Positions 31,841 to 43,189 are shown, counted from the first letter of the stretch. The stretch: 64,000 nt of DNA from Musa acuminata AAA Group (GCF_036884655.1 NC_088331.1:12781001-12845000), one strand, 5' to 3'. Notes: generated from the letters alone by a model not told the origin. Program-made: numbers and translations.

Positions 31841-32540
31841 TTACATGTCATCTTCAGATATAATTAAAGACAAAGAGGGAAGATTTTATGAGACAAAGAC
31901 ACAAAAATCTAAAGTATTCAACATTTTTTCAAAGTTAAGCATATTGTTAAAAAGTTCTTTTAATAATCTATTATTTTATTTTATTCTGATAATAGTGGTA
32001 AATTTTAAAAACTTTGTTATTTTTTTTAAACTAATGGAATATCTCATTTTCTCACCCCTCCATATACTCTTGAACATAATGGGATCACAGAATATCATCA
32101 TCAACATATCGTTCAAATTTGTCTCACGCTCCTTAAGCTTCCTTACCTCTTCAATTTTGGTATCATGAATTCGTTACATTAACTTATTTTATTAATCACA
32201 TATCCACTATAGTTCTAAACATGGTTTCACTATTTGAAAAACTATCTAGATTCACTCCTAACTATAGTAAATTACATGTTTTGGGGTGTCTATGTTATCT
32301 ATGGTTAAAACATTACACCTATAACAAATTGGAAGCTCGATCAAAAACTGTATCTTTCTTAGATATTCCACTAATCAAAGTGCTTTTAAATATTTTGATC
32401 TATCAACCAAAAGAATTTTTATTTCTTGTCACATTGATTTTGTGGAATCTACTTTTCCTTATAAATTAGTTGATTCTTTTTTACTTAGACTAACTTATAA
32501 TAACTTTATTAATTGGATTCTCCAAATTCAGTAGCTATCT

Positions 32541-33670
32541 CATATTATCACATCTATTCAAGTTGAAACCTCAACCCCACCCATCAATCTAAATACTTTA
32601 AATACTTAGATCCTACCATGTCCTTCCTGTGCATGATAAATAATAAGTTATCTCATCCATCCAGTTGATTCATGATTTCATGCAACAAGAGAATTCATAG
32701 TAAAATTTGGTTTTAGTACCACCTACTTTAAATTCTTCTCGTCCAATACATCTTAGATATGTCATTGACTCTATACAATTCATCCAATGGTTACTAGAAA
32801 CAAAAATTAACTCTTTAAACTAAATAAATGCTACTTTATTTTCATAAAATAATATCAAAATTTTATTTCTAAGCCTTATACTATTAAAATTTTTGAATGA
32901 CAAATAGTAATATTTGAATAATATAATGTTTTGTTATGGAATAGTACATGAGACTTAGTCTTATCTCATCTAAGTAAAAACCTTGTAGTGTGCAAATGGA
33001 TTTTTCATATTAGACGAAATCCTGACGGATCCATCAAAAAGTATAAAGCAAGACTTGTTACAAAGAGATTTCATCAACGTCCAAGCATTGAGTACCATGA
33101 TACATTTAGTTTAGTTGTGAAGCCAACAACAATTTATATTATTTTATATTTTATTTTGTCTGAGACTTCAATAGTTGGACATGAATAGTATATTTCTTCA
33201 TGGTTATATTTCCAAGGATGTATTTATGAAGTAATCTTTAGGCTTTATTGATCAAAATCTTCCTCAACATGTCTATAAGTTGTGCAAGGCTTTTTATAGT
33301 CTCAAGCAGGCCCCTTGAGCTTGGCATCATGAACTTCGAATATATTAGTCTTAGTTGAATTTTATAATTATCAATTTGATAATTTATTATTTATTCTTAT
33401 GAAGGCATAATCGTCTTTTTACTAGTTGATGTGGATGACTTAATTATTATTAGTAATAAACCAGTAATATTTAATAAGTTTATTCAACAACTTAAAAATA
33501 AGTTTTCTATTAAAGATCTTGGGTCCCTCGACTATTTTCTTGATATTCAAGTAATCCACACAATAAATAATTTATTTCTTTCTCAACAAAAATATATTTA
33601 TGACCTTCTTGATCGCATCAAAATGTTTAAAGTCAATATTGTTACTATATTAAAAAACAGTTTGAAACCT
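32541..33670 (+). repeat. RT-region tandem copy 1 of copia-3
   Basis: It starts CATATTATCA and spans the linker after integrase, the RT fingers/palm fragments and the DDL-containing segment. The next copy begins with the same ten bases 1,130 bp later. Confidence 0.9.
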
Positions 33671-34795
33671 CATATTATCATGTCTATTCAAGTTGAAACC
33701 TCAACCCCACCCATCAATCCAAATACTTTATCTACTTAGATCCTACTAGGTCCTTCCTCGATGGTGAACAATAAGTTATCTCATCCATCCAGTTGATTAA
33801 TGAGAATATCACGCAACAAGAGAATTCATAGAAAAATTTGGTTTTAGTACCTCCTACTTTAAATTCTTCTTGTCCAATACATCCTAAAGATGTCATTGAC
33901 TCTATACAAATTCATCCAATAGTTACTATATCCAAAAATTAACTCTTTAAACTAAATAAATGTTTTTTTTTATTTTTATAAAATAATACTAAAAATTTCT
34001 TTCGAAGCCTTCTACTATTAATATTTTCGAATGACAAACTGGAATGTTTGAAGAATATAATGTTTTGTTATGGAATGGTACATGGGACTTAGCCTTATCT
34101 CATCTAAGTCAAAACCTTGTAGGGTACAAACGAATTTTTCATATTAGATGAAATCCTGACAAATCCAGCAATAAGTATAAAGCAAGACTTGTTACAAAGG
34201 GATTTCATCAACGTCCACGCATTGAGTACCATGACACATTTAGCCTAGTTGTAAAGCCAACAATAATTCATATTATTTTATCTAACAACTGGAGACTTCT
34301 TGGACATGAATAATATATTTCTTCATGGTTATATTTTAGGATGTATTTATGAAGTAACCTTTAGGCTTTATTGATCAAAATCTTCCTTAACATGTTAATA
34401 AGTTGTGCATGGCTCTTTATAGTCTCAAGCAGGCCCCTTGTGCTTGGCATCATGAACTTTGAATATATCTAGTCTTAGTTGAATTTCATAATTCTCAATT
34501 TGATAATTTATTATTCATTTATTCTTATGAAGGCATAATCATCTTTTTACTAGTTTATGTAGATAACTTAATTATTACTAGTAATAAACTAGTAATAATT
34601 AATCAGTTTATTCAACAACTTAAAACCAAGTTTTCTATCAAAAATCTTGGGTCTCTCGACTATTTTCTTGGTATTCAAGTAATCCACATAATAAATAATT
34701 TATTTCTTTCTCAACAAAAATATATTTATGACCTTCTTGATCGCTCCAAAATGTTTAAAGCCAATACTGTTACTACAATAAACAAGTTGAAACCT
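33671..34795 (+). repeat. RT-region tandem copy 2 of copia-3
   Basis: It covers the same segment as copy 1 in direct orientation, period 1,125 bp to copy 3. The junction with copy 1 reads TTTGAAACCTCATATTATC, and nearly the same junction occurs between copies 2 and 3. Confidence 0.9.
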
Positions 34796-35922
34796 CATAT
34801 TATCATGTATATTCAAGTTAAAACCTCAACCCCACCCATCAATCCAAATACTTTATCTATTTAGATCCTATTAGGTTCTTCGTCGATGGTGCATGATAAA
34901 CAATAAGTTATCTCATCCATCTAGTTGATTAATGAGAATATCACGCACCAAGAGAATTCATAGCAAAATTTGGTTTTAGTACCCCTTGCTTTAAATTCTT
35001 CTCGTCCAATAAATCCTAGAGATGTCATTGACTCTATACAAATTGGTTACTAGATCCAAAAATTAACTCTTTAAACTAAATAAATTCTTCTTTATTTTCG
35101 TAAAATAATACCAAAAATTTCTTTCTAAGCCTTCCACTATTAAAATTTTCGAATGACAAGCTATAATGTTCGAAGAATATAATGTTTTATTATGGAATAG
35201 TACATGGGACTTAGTCTTATCTCGTCTAAGTCAAAACCTTGTAGGGTGCAAACGGATTTTTCATATTAGACAAAATCCTGACGGATCCATCAATAAGTAT
35301 AAAGCAAGACTTGTTACAAAGGGATTTCATCAACGTACAAGCATTGAGTACCATGACACATTTAGCCTAGTTATGAAGCCAACAACAATTCATATTATTT
35401 TATGTTTTATTTTATCTAACAGCGGGAGACTTCGATAGTTGGACATGAATAATATATTTCTACATGATTATATTTCTGAGGATGTATTTATGAAGTAACC
35501 TTTAAGCTTTATTGATCAAAATCTTCCTCAACATGTCTATAAGTTGTGCAAGACTTTTTATAGTCTCAAGCAGGCCCCTTGTGTTTGGCTTCATGAACTT
35601 CGAATATATCTAGTCTTAGTTAAATTTTATAATTCTTAATTTGATAATTTATTATTTATTTATTCTTATGAAGGCATAATCATCTTTTTACTAGTTTATG
35701 TGGATGACTTAATTATTACTAGTAATAAACTAGTAATAATTAATCAGTTTATTCAACAACTTGAAAATAAGTTTTCTATCTAAGATTTTGGATCTCTCGA
35801 CTATTTTCTTGCTATTCAAGTAATCCATGCGATAAATAATTTATTTCTTTCTCAACAGAAATATATTCATGACCTTTTTTATCACACCAAAATGTTTGAA
35901 GCTAATACTATTACTACACTAA
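34796..35922 (+). repeat. RT-region tandem copy 3 of copia-3
   Basis: This third direct copy, unlike the first two, runs on into the normal downstream RNase H region, so it carries the original 3' junction. Confidence 0.9.
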
Positions 35923-36299
35923 TTTCTATAAGTGTTCCTCTTACCTTATCTGATAGTGTTAATCTTAGTGATGCTACCGAGTATCATCAAGTTACTAGTT
36001 GTCTATAGTATTTGACATTTACTCATCTGAATATTACATATGCAATGAATAAATTATCTCAATTTATGCAAGGCCCACTTTCAATCATTGGACAACTATT
36101 AAATATCTTCTTCGATACTTAAAGAGTACTATTGATTATGGCTTATTTCTTTGAAAATGTTCTCCTCTATTACTTTATGCATTTTCGGATGTTGATTGGG
36201 TAGGTAATAAGAATTATAAGATATCTATTAGTGCTTATATCATATTTCTTGTCATGATTTATTTTTCTCAATAATATATTTCCTAATATGTCCTTGCAA

Positions 36300-36630
36300 T
36301 ATAGTGCTCCTATCAAAGACACCAATCTTGGACAGAGAAGGAGTTGGTAGCGAGATAAAGGCTTGATAAGAGCATATATAAGTTGATTAGAAAATAAGAC
36401 ATGAGAGACATATAGTTCATTATTGTGAACCTTATCATGAATAAAATGAAAGTCGATAGCTATATGCTTTACTTGAGAGTGAAATACAAGATTAGTATAT
36501 AGATATATTACTTTGATATTATCACAATATACAGATGGAGATCAAAGATTGTAACAAATAGTTTATATAGCAATGATCGAATCTAATAAAGTTTAGCGGT
36601 TATAGAAGTAATCGCCCAATATTCAGCCTT
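36300..36630 (-). pseudogene. Inverted RNase H C-terminal segment of copia-3
   Basis: The minus strand reads as the C-terminal part of copia RNase H: FTKAEYWAITSITAKL, then segments matching the LYCDN and VRDKVHNNEL regions, ending near LATNSFS. The plus strand just upstream (to about 36260) carries the preceding RNase H part ending near ISAYIIFL. The two halves are therefore in opposite orientations. Confidence 0.8.
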
Positions 36631-36985
36631 CGTAAAACAATATTTTGATATTATGTTATGATGATTCTAAATCATAAAATTCATGATAACATATTATCAT
36701 GATTATATCAATAAAGATCATGATCTCAACATGATCTTCTAAATCATGAAATGATTTAGTAAATATTTTATATTTATTATTGATCGAGAAAATGATGTAA
36801 GTACTATATTTTTTAATTTCTCTTTGTGTATATAAATTCATATTTACTATCAATAAAATTTAGCCAATCATTTCTTCTCACAAAGATTCTTGAGGTTAAA
36901 CCTTCCATTCTGATGAAAATGGCTTGCTTTATTATTCTAAAATCAGATGACAAGTTCGTAAGGACTCAAGGAACAAGCCTTAATT
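36631..36985. other. Unassigned AT-rich stretch
   Basis: No coding sequence or named repeat is seen. CATGATNATCATG-like words are common. A TATATAAATTC sequence near 36828 could be a promoter remnant of an LTR, but no edges are visible. Confidence 0.4.
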
Positions 36986-37270
36986 TGACCTTCAATTTGC
37001 AATAAAAAAAGTTAAAAGCAAAGCATGTTTTTATAGTTAATGATATGGATTATTTATGATAAAACTCATCAAGATCTATCTAAAAATTATGTACTACATC
37101 ATATCAAATTTAGCGCTATAGATATTAATTTGTAATTAGTTAGTCATTTTATGCAACCAAAAAGTCCATTAATAATCATTATAAATCAAATGAATCATTT
37201 AAACCTAACCTATTTATTGGGATTAAAACATCCAAAGAATATTTTAGATAATTTATACCTAACTTTTTAA
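36986..37270. repeat. Further unit of the AT-rich array beyond copia-3
   Basis: TTAAAAGCAAAGCATG, ATTAGTTAGTCATTTTATGC and AATCATTATAAATCAAATG return in the same order as in 28372-31840, so copia-3 is flanked on both sides by the same array. Confidence 0.75.
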
Positions 37271-38680
37271 CTATGCTAGAAGCATTATCTTGCACCGATA
37301 TGCCCCCCAAAGCAAAAGCATCTAAAGAGCCCGGTTCATCCCCTTAGGCAAAAGTATTTCGAGCACCCTAAATAAATGGTTACTTGACCAAAATTGTAGT
37401 CATGCGCTTGAGACACCTCTCTTAAACCCTAATTTAGTTTTCTTTGATCCAAAGCTTCTCACACCCTATGTGCCCCTTCGTGTCTCAAACCACTTGATGT
37501 CATTTTCTTGGCCCAAGATCTCACCAAAGGACCCAAAAATTCGTTGCTCAGACCTTTCTTCTAACAAAAGCTAGTGTCAAGTCATCAAAAGTACTATGCT
37601 TCATTTTCGGAAATCACTAGCAAAATCATCTATTAGAAACTTAATATGTGGCAACCAATATGATGAGTGACGACAAAATCGGTTATTCCAAATTCACCAT
37701 ATCAACAATTATCACAACAAAAAAATTCTCTAATAAGAATTGATTTAAAGAAAATATTTCGAATCATAAATTATAATTATAAAAATCACCTATTAGAATT
37801 TTACCACATGCACACATGAAGATTGATAATAAAATTGGATGCACGAGTCTACCATATATCGTAGTCGAAAGTATTCTCCAAGGAATAATTCAAATAATAT
37901 CTCTTAATTATTTATGATTAAGGACTCTCGAGTATAAATCGATCCTTTTGTTTCTCCCTATGTCTATCTTCTTCTCCTCTCGCTTTCACTGTCTCCATCT
38001 AGATTTACTTAGGTGCCGAAGAGATCTAAGTCGAGAGTGAATCCGATGATGATTTTCTAAGATACATGTGTGGATTGATTTTATTACACTTGTACTCCCT
38101 CTACTCTCCCATCAGTTTTGGGACTTAATGGCTTCAACCGAATAAAAAATATTTTCATACATATTTTCATACACTTGTACTCCCTGTACTCGGGATTCAA
38201 TCTTAGCTCTTGTGCCATAGGTCAAGTCATCTATATGGCTTCAACCGAATAAAAAATCATATAGTCATATAAAAACTTTACGTAGCTATATGACCTGTGT
38301 AAAAAATATGTATGTTTGAACTTTACGTCGCATAAAACTTTATGTAGTCACAAATAAGCATCGTTAATATAACATTAACTATAATGTGAAATAACCCAAC
38401 TGGTAGGTCTGTTTTGATGAAATCTATAATGTTGCTGCATCAAATACTGAACACCGCTTTCTGAAAAGTTGATTGTGGTAATGGCATCAGTGAGTCAGAG
38501 GATTCGCACCGTTTCAGATGCATGTTTGCTGCCCTTCTCAAAATATTTGGATCGTATTTAACTCGACCTGGTTCGACTCGGTTCTCTGTACCGAGTTGAT
38601 GAGTTCAGGTACCGTAAACATAAAGCGTCACATCCTGATCTCACTCTGACCATGTTTATTTTTCCCAAGAAACGAGAGAA
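37271..38680. other. Intergenic region upstream of the glycosyltransferase gene
   Basis: I see no gene. There is a small local duplication: CACTTGTACTCCCT at about 38090 and 38173, each followed by ATGGCTTCAACCGAATAAAAA at about 38129 and 38238. The last few hundred bases are presumably promoter, but no unambiguous TATA box is visible. Confidence 0.5.
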
Positions 38681-38682
38681 AC

Positions 38683-38688
<6 letters not shown>

Positions 38689-38719
<31 letters not shown>
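38689..38719. repeat. (GA)n tract upstream of the glycosyltransferase gene
   Basis: An AG dinucleotide run is followed by ACAGAGAGAG. It precedes a CT-rich presumed 5' leader by about 40 bp. GA tracts are known binding sites for plant BBR/BPC factors. Whether this one acts so is unknown. Confidence 0.85.
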
Positions 38720-38727
<8 letters not shown>

Positions 38728-38941
38728 GCGGACGACGCGTGTTCCCTGGAAGAGGTGCATGCCTCTCTCTTCCTCTCGTCTCCCCTTCTCTTTTCCCACT
38801 TCATTTCTCTGATCGTGTTTGATGTTTCTTCTTCTGTCGCCGGCTTCTTCTCCTCCCCTTCATGTTCTCAGAGCCAAAACAGCGACAAAGTACGGATAAG
38901 GTGTTGCAAGGAGACGAAGATTCTGGTATAGTGAAGGAGCC

Positions 38942-40696
38942 ATGAAAGGTGGTGGCGGCGGCAAGCACAAGGATGCCTGGAGTAATGGCAATAGCAAGCC
39001 TTCTGTGTCCCTTCTTTCTTCCAGGGATGCCAAGCCATGGTCATCCTCCTCCTCCATCCCAAGGCTGATGATCTTTCTCGTCCTCTCCATTATCGTGATC
39101 TACCTCGTCTACCCTCTCCACGTCTTGCTCTCCAGCCCCCCTTGCCCCACCTCCTCCACCACCACCGACTCCCTCATCCACCTCTCCTCCCCCAATCAAA
39201 CCAAGAGAGACGCTAGCAGAATCGATACCATCGCCAAATCGCCCCCGCCTCCTTCTCCTCCGCCTCCACGGCCCACCTCTGCGGCTGCTCTGACGGAGAC
39301 GGCAACTGGGCTGCAGCACATCGTGTTCGGCATCGCGGCGTCCGCCAAGCTGTGGGAGCGCCGCAAGGAATACATCAGGCTCTGGTGGCGGCCCCGGCAG
39401 ATGCGTGGCTTCGTTTGGCTCGACAAGCCCGTCAAGGAATTCAACTCGTCCTACACCCGCGACCTACCGCCCCTAAAGATATCCGGCGACACGTCCCGGT
39501 TCCCTTACACCCACAGGCGCGGCGACCGCTCCGCCATCCGCATCTCCCGCATCGTCTCCGAGACTTTCCGCCTCCGTCTCCCTGGCGTCCGGTGGTTCGT
39601 CATGGGCGACGACGACACTGTTTTTATCGCCGACAACCTCGCCCGCTTCCTCTCCCGCTTCGACCATCGCCAGCCCTACTACATCGGGTCTCCTTCCGAG
39701 TCCCACCTACAGAACATCTACTTCTCCTACGGCATGGCCTACGGCGGCGGCGGGTTCGCCATCAGCGCCCCCCTCGCCGCCGCCCTCTCCCGTGTCCAGG
39801 ACCGCTGCCTTCGCCGCTATCCGGCCCTCTACGGCAGCGATGACCGCATCCAAGCCTGCATGGCCGAGCTCGGCGTGCCCCTCACCCGACACCCGGGGTT
39901 CCACCAGTACGACGTCTACGGCGACCTGCTCGGCCTTCTCACCGCCCATCCCGTGGCTCCGCTCCTCTCCTTCCACCACCTCGACGTCGTCCAGCCCATC
40001 TTCCCACGCGTCCGCTCCCGCGCCGCCGCCCTCCGCCGGCTCTTCGAGGGCCCCGTCCGCCTCGATCCCGCCGGGGTGATGCAGCAGTCCATCTGCTACG
40101 AGACCCAGCGGCCGTGGACAGTGTCCGTGGCCTGGGGCTTCGCGGTGCTGGTGGCGCGGGGGGTGACGTCGCCGCGGGAGATGGAGATGCCGGCACGGAC
40201 GTTCCTCAACTGGTACCGCCGCGCCGACTACACGGCCTACGCCTTCAACACACGCCCCGTGGCTCGCCACCCGTGCCAACGGCCCTTCGTTTACTACCTC
40301 TCGGCCACCCGATACGACGCCGCCCGACGGACTACCGTCACGGTGTACGAGCGCCATCGCGACTCGCGCCCGACGTGCCGGTGGCGGATGCCCGACCCCG
40401 GCGCGCTCGTGGACCGCATCCTCGTCTATAAGAAGCCCGACCCGGGCCTCTGGGACCGAGTAAGCAGTTCTTTATGGTGGTTCTTCAGATCAGAATCCAA
40501 GGATGAGCTATGGTGTGACATGTTTATAGATTCGCAATCTAATGTATTCTGATCATGTTCTTTTTGGCAGTCTCCAAGGAGGAACTGCTGCAGGGTGAAG
40601 GCCTCGCCCAAGGAGGGGAAGAGGGGAGACAGGACGATGGCAATCGAGGTTGGGGTGTGCCAAGAAGGCGAGGTCACTGAGATCTTGGATTCCTAG
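38942..40696 (+). CDS. DUF604 / fringe-like (GT31-related) glycosyltransferase, two exons
   Basis: This is the only convincing host gene. Exon 1 is 38942-40459 and exon 2 is 40571-40696, together 547 aa. A short cytosolic N-terminus is followed by a hydrophobic anchor at residues about 42-63 and a proline-rich stem at about 100-112. The catalytic region begins near 125 (LQHIVFGIAAS). MGDDD at 221-225 is the metal/nucleotide-sugar binding motif of fringe-type enzymes, and YGGGGFAIS lies at about 267-275. Exon 2 supplies the family's C-terminal PRRNCC...GVCQEGEV. The layout predicts a type II Golgi membrane protein. The sugar transferred and the acceptor are unknown for most plant members. GC-rich third positions contrast with the AT-rich surroundings. 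The length fits the family (about 480-550). Confidence 0.93.
40460..40570 (+). other. Intron of the glycosyltransferase gene
   Basis: This 111-bp AT-rich intron begins GTAAGC and ends TTTTTGGCAG. It falls between codons 506 and 507 (phase 0). Splicing here restores the conserved C-terminus. If retained, the frame runs 30 codons into the intron and stops at 40550-40552. Confidence 0.9.
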
Positions 40697-41063
40697 CTCT
40701 GTCCCTGTCGCTTCCATTCTGCTGCCTCTGTAGCAGAGGTCACGACGTCTTCTGTGTAGCTATTCTTTATAATTTTCTGCATCCTCTGTTCCTTGTTTGT
40801 GTAGGCGTAGTCACAGGCGACGCAAAAGGGAGTCGATTGGACAAACTCTTTGTTCCGCTCTTTATGACTGTTCTACAAGAACATTATTAACGTTATCTTT
40901 GTTCAAGGAATAGCTCCAAGGAGTCATCTTCCCCACGTAGTTCACGTGCTGTGATGCTACGAAGTTGTTCTTCCCATGTACGAAAAGGGGGAAAACAACA
41001 GATACAATGTAGGAACCGAGCATTGCGTATTGGTGCGTCTCGTGGTTTTGGGAACCCAATAAA
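40697..41063 (+). other. Probable 3' untranslated region with AATAAA
   Basis: The stretch is T-rich just after the stop, with a TTTGTGTAGG-like GU-rich segment near 40796. An AATAAA hexamer is at 41058-41063. Plant polyadenylation signals are loose, so the true end could be earlier. Confidence 0.4.
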
Positions 41064-42080
41064 GTTGCGGGGAGCGTCACGGAGGATCTGCGAGAGAGAG
41101 AGAGAGAGACGCGTCAGACCTTGATGTTTTGATGGTAGTTGCGGTGTTTGGATTGACCGATCGAATCACGCCTAAAAAGCTTTCACTGATGTGTGTGGCT
41201 TTTCAGCATCAGAGAATGTCACATCATACCACAAAATTAGAACACTGGAATTGGGGTGGGGTTCATAACTGGTCTCCCGGAGCAGGAGCACCATTATGTT
41301 CTCCTTCAGAGAAGTTGATACTAGCATCAGCAGTTCGTTGTTGTCTTCTTTCGTCTCGCAACGAAGCAATCCGGGTAATACGGATCCACCTGTCACGGGA
41401 CGCCGGGATACATGGCTTCAAGGGGAAGGTCTTGAAACAGAGAAGCCGGAACGCGACACGTCCGCGCGTCCACCCGCGTCTTGCCGCCCACCGCGCAGCG
41501 CGGCTTCGATGAATCGTCAAGAACAGTGCGAGTTTTAGTGCAGGAATTGATGCTTAGACACGGAGATCTCATCGAACACAAGCGACGTGCAGTGAAAACA
41601 AAAGGGAAAGATAACCGAGTGTGGTGCGCAGAGTCTCCCTGACCACAAGCTCTTTTTACTCGGAGTCGACAACCTTTATGGGTGAGAGAGGATAAAGACA
41701 CTTGCGAAGCATGCGAGGCAACATCGACAGCTATCTCCCCCAGTATGCATCATGTACGTACTACTGTACAAAGCCAAAAAAACCTTTCAGTCTCCACTGG
41801 CACAAGTATCAATATACTGGAATTTAATCTCTAAGCTTATTTCCAAATGTTTTCATACCCTTTTTGCAAAAATGTATTGGAAAAGGAGACGATCCATGGA
41901 TTCAGATTCCATGTAATGAATAAGTATCCAGCAAAACATAATATAACTGAATCTTCCAACCATACCATGATCCTACGACAACAAATACTAATAAGGTCGC
42001 TTTGGCAGTACCCCTACCTAAAGCATTCTCCTTTCAGAACTCTGTATCTTCGTTAGCGTAGCATTGATATAGCATATTTT
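41064..42080. other. Region without a recognisable gene
   Basis: A second GA tract lies at about 41091-41109. Open frames of up to 127 codons overlap on both strands between 41130 and 41700 but show no family motif, and no start context or splice sites favour one of them. I call no gene here. Confidence 0.5.
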
Positions 42081-42374
42081 AGCCCCCAGATGAGTCATCA
42101 TCGATGTCACACGTCACGTCTCAACCAATATTAAAATCCAACGTCGCACGCCATCAGAACCTCATGACGCACGACAAGACAGGCTCCGTACCGAGACACT
42201 ATGCGACACGACTATCCCGAGGGCTCGGGGCGGTGTCGTCTGACACCGCTCAGGCATCCCCCAAGACGCCAGCTCGCTAGAAAAGCCATCCTATCCCACA
42301 AGAGTCAATGACCACACCGAATCGAGGCGCAACCAATCCTCATACAATAGTATATAAACCCCTGGCCGACGCCC
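42080..42374 (+). mobile_element. Tat-like gypsy LTR, U3 part with TATA box
   Basis: The stretch ends with AACCAATCC (42331) and TATATAAACCCC (42351-42362), an LTR promoter layout. It is interrupted by the chromovirus at 42375 and resumes at 48387 with GCCCAGCCAGAGG. The left edge is not certain. Confidence 0.55.
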
Positions 42375-43166
42375 TGTCACGGCCTTAGTTGGAATTGCAT
42401 AAGGCGTGAGGCACCCTTGCAGCAAAGACGCGAACTTAACTTGCGTTGCCTATGTCGCGAGGCACCCTTGCAGCAAAGACGCGAACTTAGCTTACGTTGC
42501 CTAAGTCGTGCTTCGCCCTTGCGATTTGCATCTACAAAGATCAGCCCACTTGCAATCTCTCACAGGTCCCAAAGGACCTGTAAAAAGAGAAAGTTGATTA
42601 GTTCGAAGAACGAGCGACGGACAAGTCCCGACGGCTCGCGAAAAGGGGAAGCTTTACAAGCAATTCAGCGAGCACCTTGCGTGCACAAGAGAAAAGAGGG
42701 AGAGGAAGAAAACAAGGACTTTAGAAGGTTGAACGAATAGTTGCAAGTCTACAAACAATTGCTCACCGAGTGTCGGGCGCGACAACAAGTTCCTGTCAAG
42801 GGAACGTGCGAACTTGCAAAAGATTATTCAATGCCCCACACTATACCGAAGCCCCATCTAGCCTTGTGCCACCCGAGTGGTTCCAAGGGGCTGAGATGGC
42901 TAACGTTTTGTGAGCGGAAGTGGACTACAGAAAACAGCCCGTGGCACACAAAAACGGAGCTGTTTTGGGTTGTTTTAGGATTGTTTTGCACGGTTTAGTA
43001 AGCGGTCGCTTTGTAGCGCTGTAACTTATTCGAACTTACATTTTTATAAGCAGAATGACTCAAAACCAAGACAAAACATGCTACCAAGCAGCTGTACATG
43101 TAGATGAGAGTGACGAACGGTTCGTTGAATGGAGTTGTTACGGGTGCGCGACGATCGTTCATGACA
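42375..43166 (-). repeat. Chromovirus 3' LTR (792 bp)
   Basis: It contains a duplicated segment of about 50 bp (GGCACCCTTGCAGCAAAGACG twice, near 42411 and 42461) that the 5' LTR has once. That accounts for the 50-bp difference from the 742-bp partner. Confidence 0.85.
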
Positions 43167-43189
43167 TTCGGAGCCCACTTAAACTATCG

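Larger units (their letters stand above)
31841..36630 (+). mobile_element. copia-3: decayed RE1/Ale-like element with rearranged pol
   Basis: Degenerate plus-strand copia protein is recognisable. The integrase core is near 31900-32140 (HNGITEYHHQHIVQ). The integrase C-terminal block is at 32221-32460 (TPNYSKLHVLGCLCY, LEARSK). RT pieces contain NPDGSIKKYKARLVTK, FHQRPSIEYHDTFS, SQAGP and LGSLDYFL. RNase H pieces are near 35940-36250 (ATEYHQV, NKLSQFMQGP). The RT segment is repeated three times and the RNase H end is inverted (see separate entries). Stops and frameshifts are everywhere. No LTRs are identifiable. It lies within the AT-rich array. Confidence 0.82.

Noticed and set aside
32221..32469. 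Small hypothetical protein genes in the AT-rich region
   Set aside because: The best of them translate to copia integrase or RT fragments and the rest are random AT-rich frames.
37271..38680. tRNA or small RNA genes in the intergenic region
   Set aside because: No cloverleaf-like A/B box pair could be recognised by eye. A covariance-model scan would be needed to exclude one.
39707..40357. 216-aa antisense frame and several other long frames over the glycosyltransferase gene
   Set aside because: They are shadows caused by the high GC of the real coding sequence. The sense frame has family motifs, a membrane anchor and a fitting splice site.
41129..41701. Possible second host gene (127-aa plus-strand and 102-aa minus-strand frames)
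   Set aside because: Overlapping frames on both strands, no recognisable domain and no splice or promoter support.
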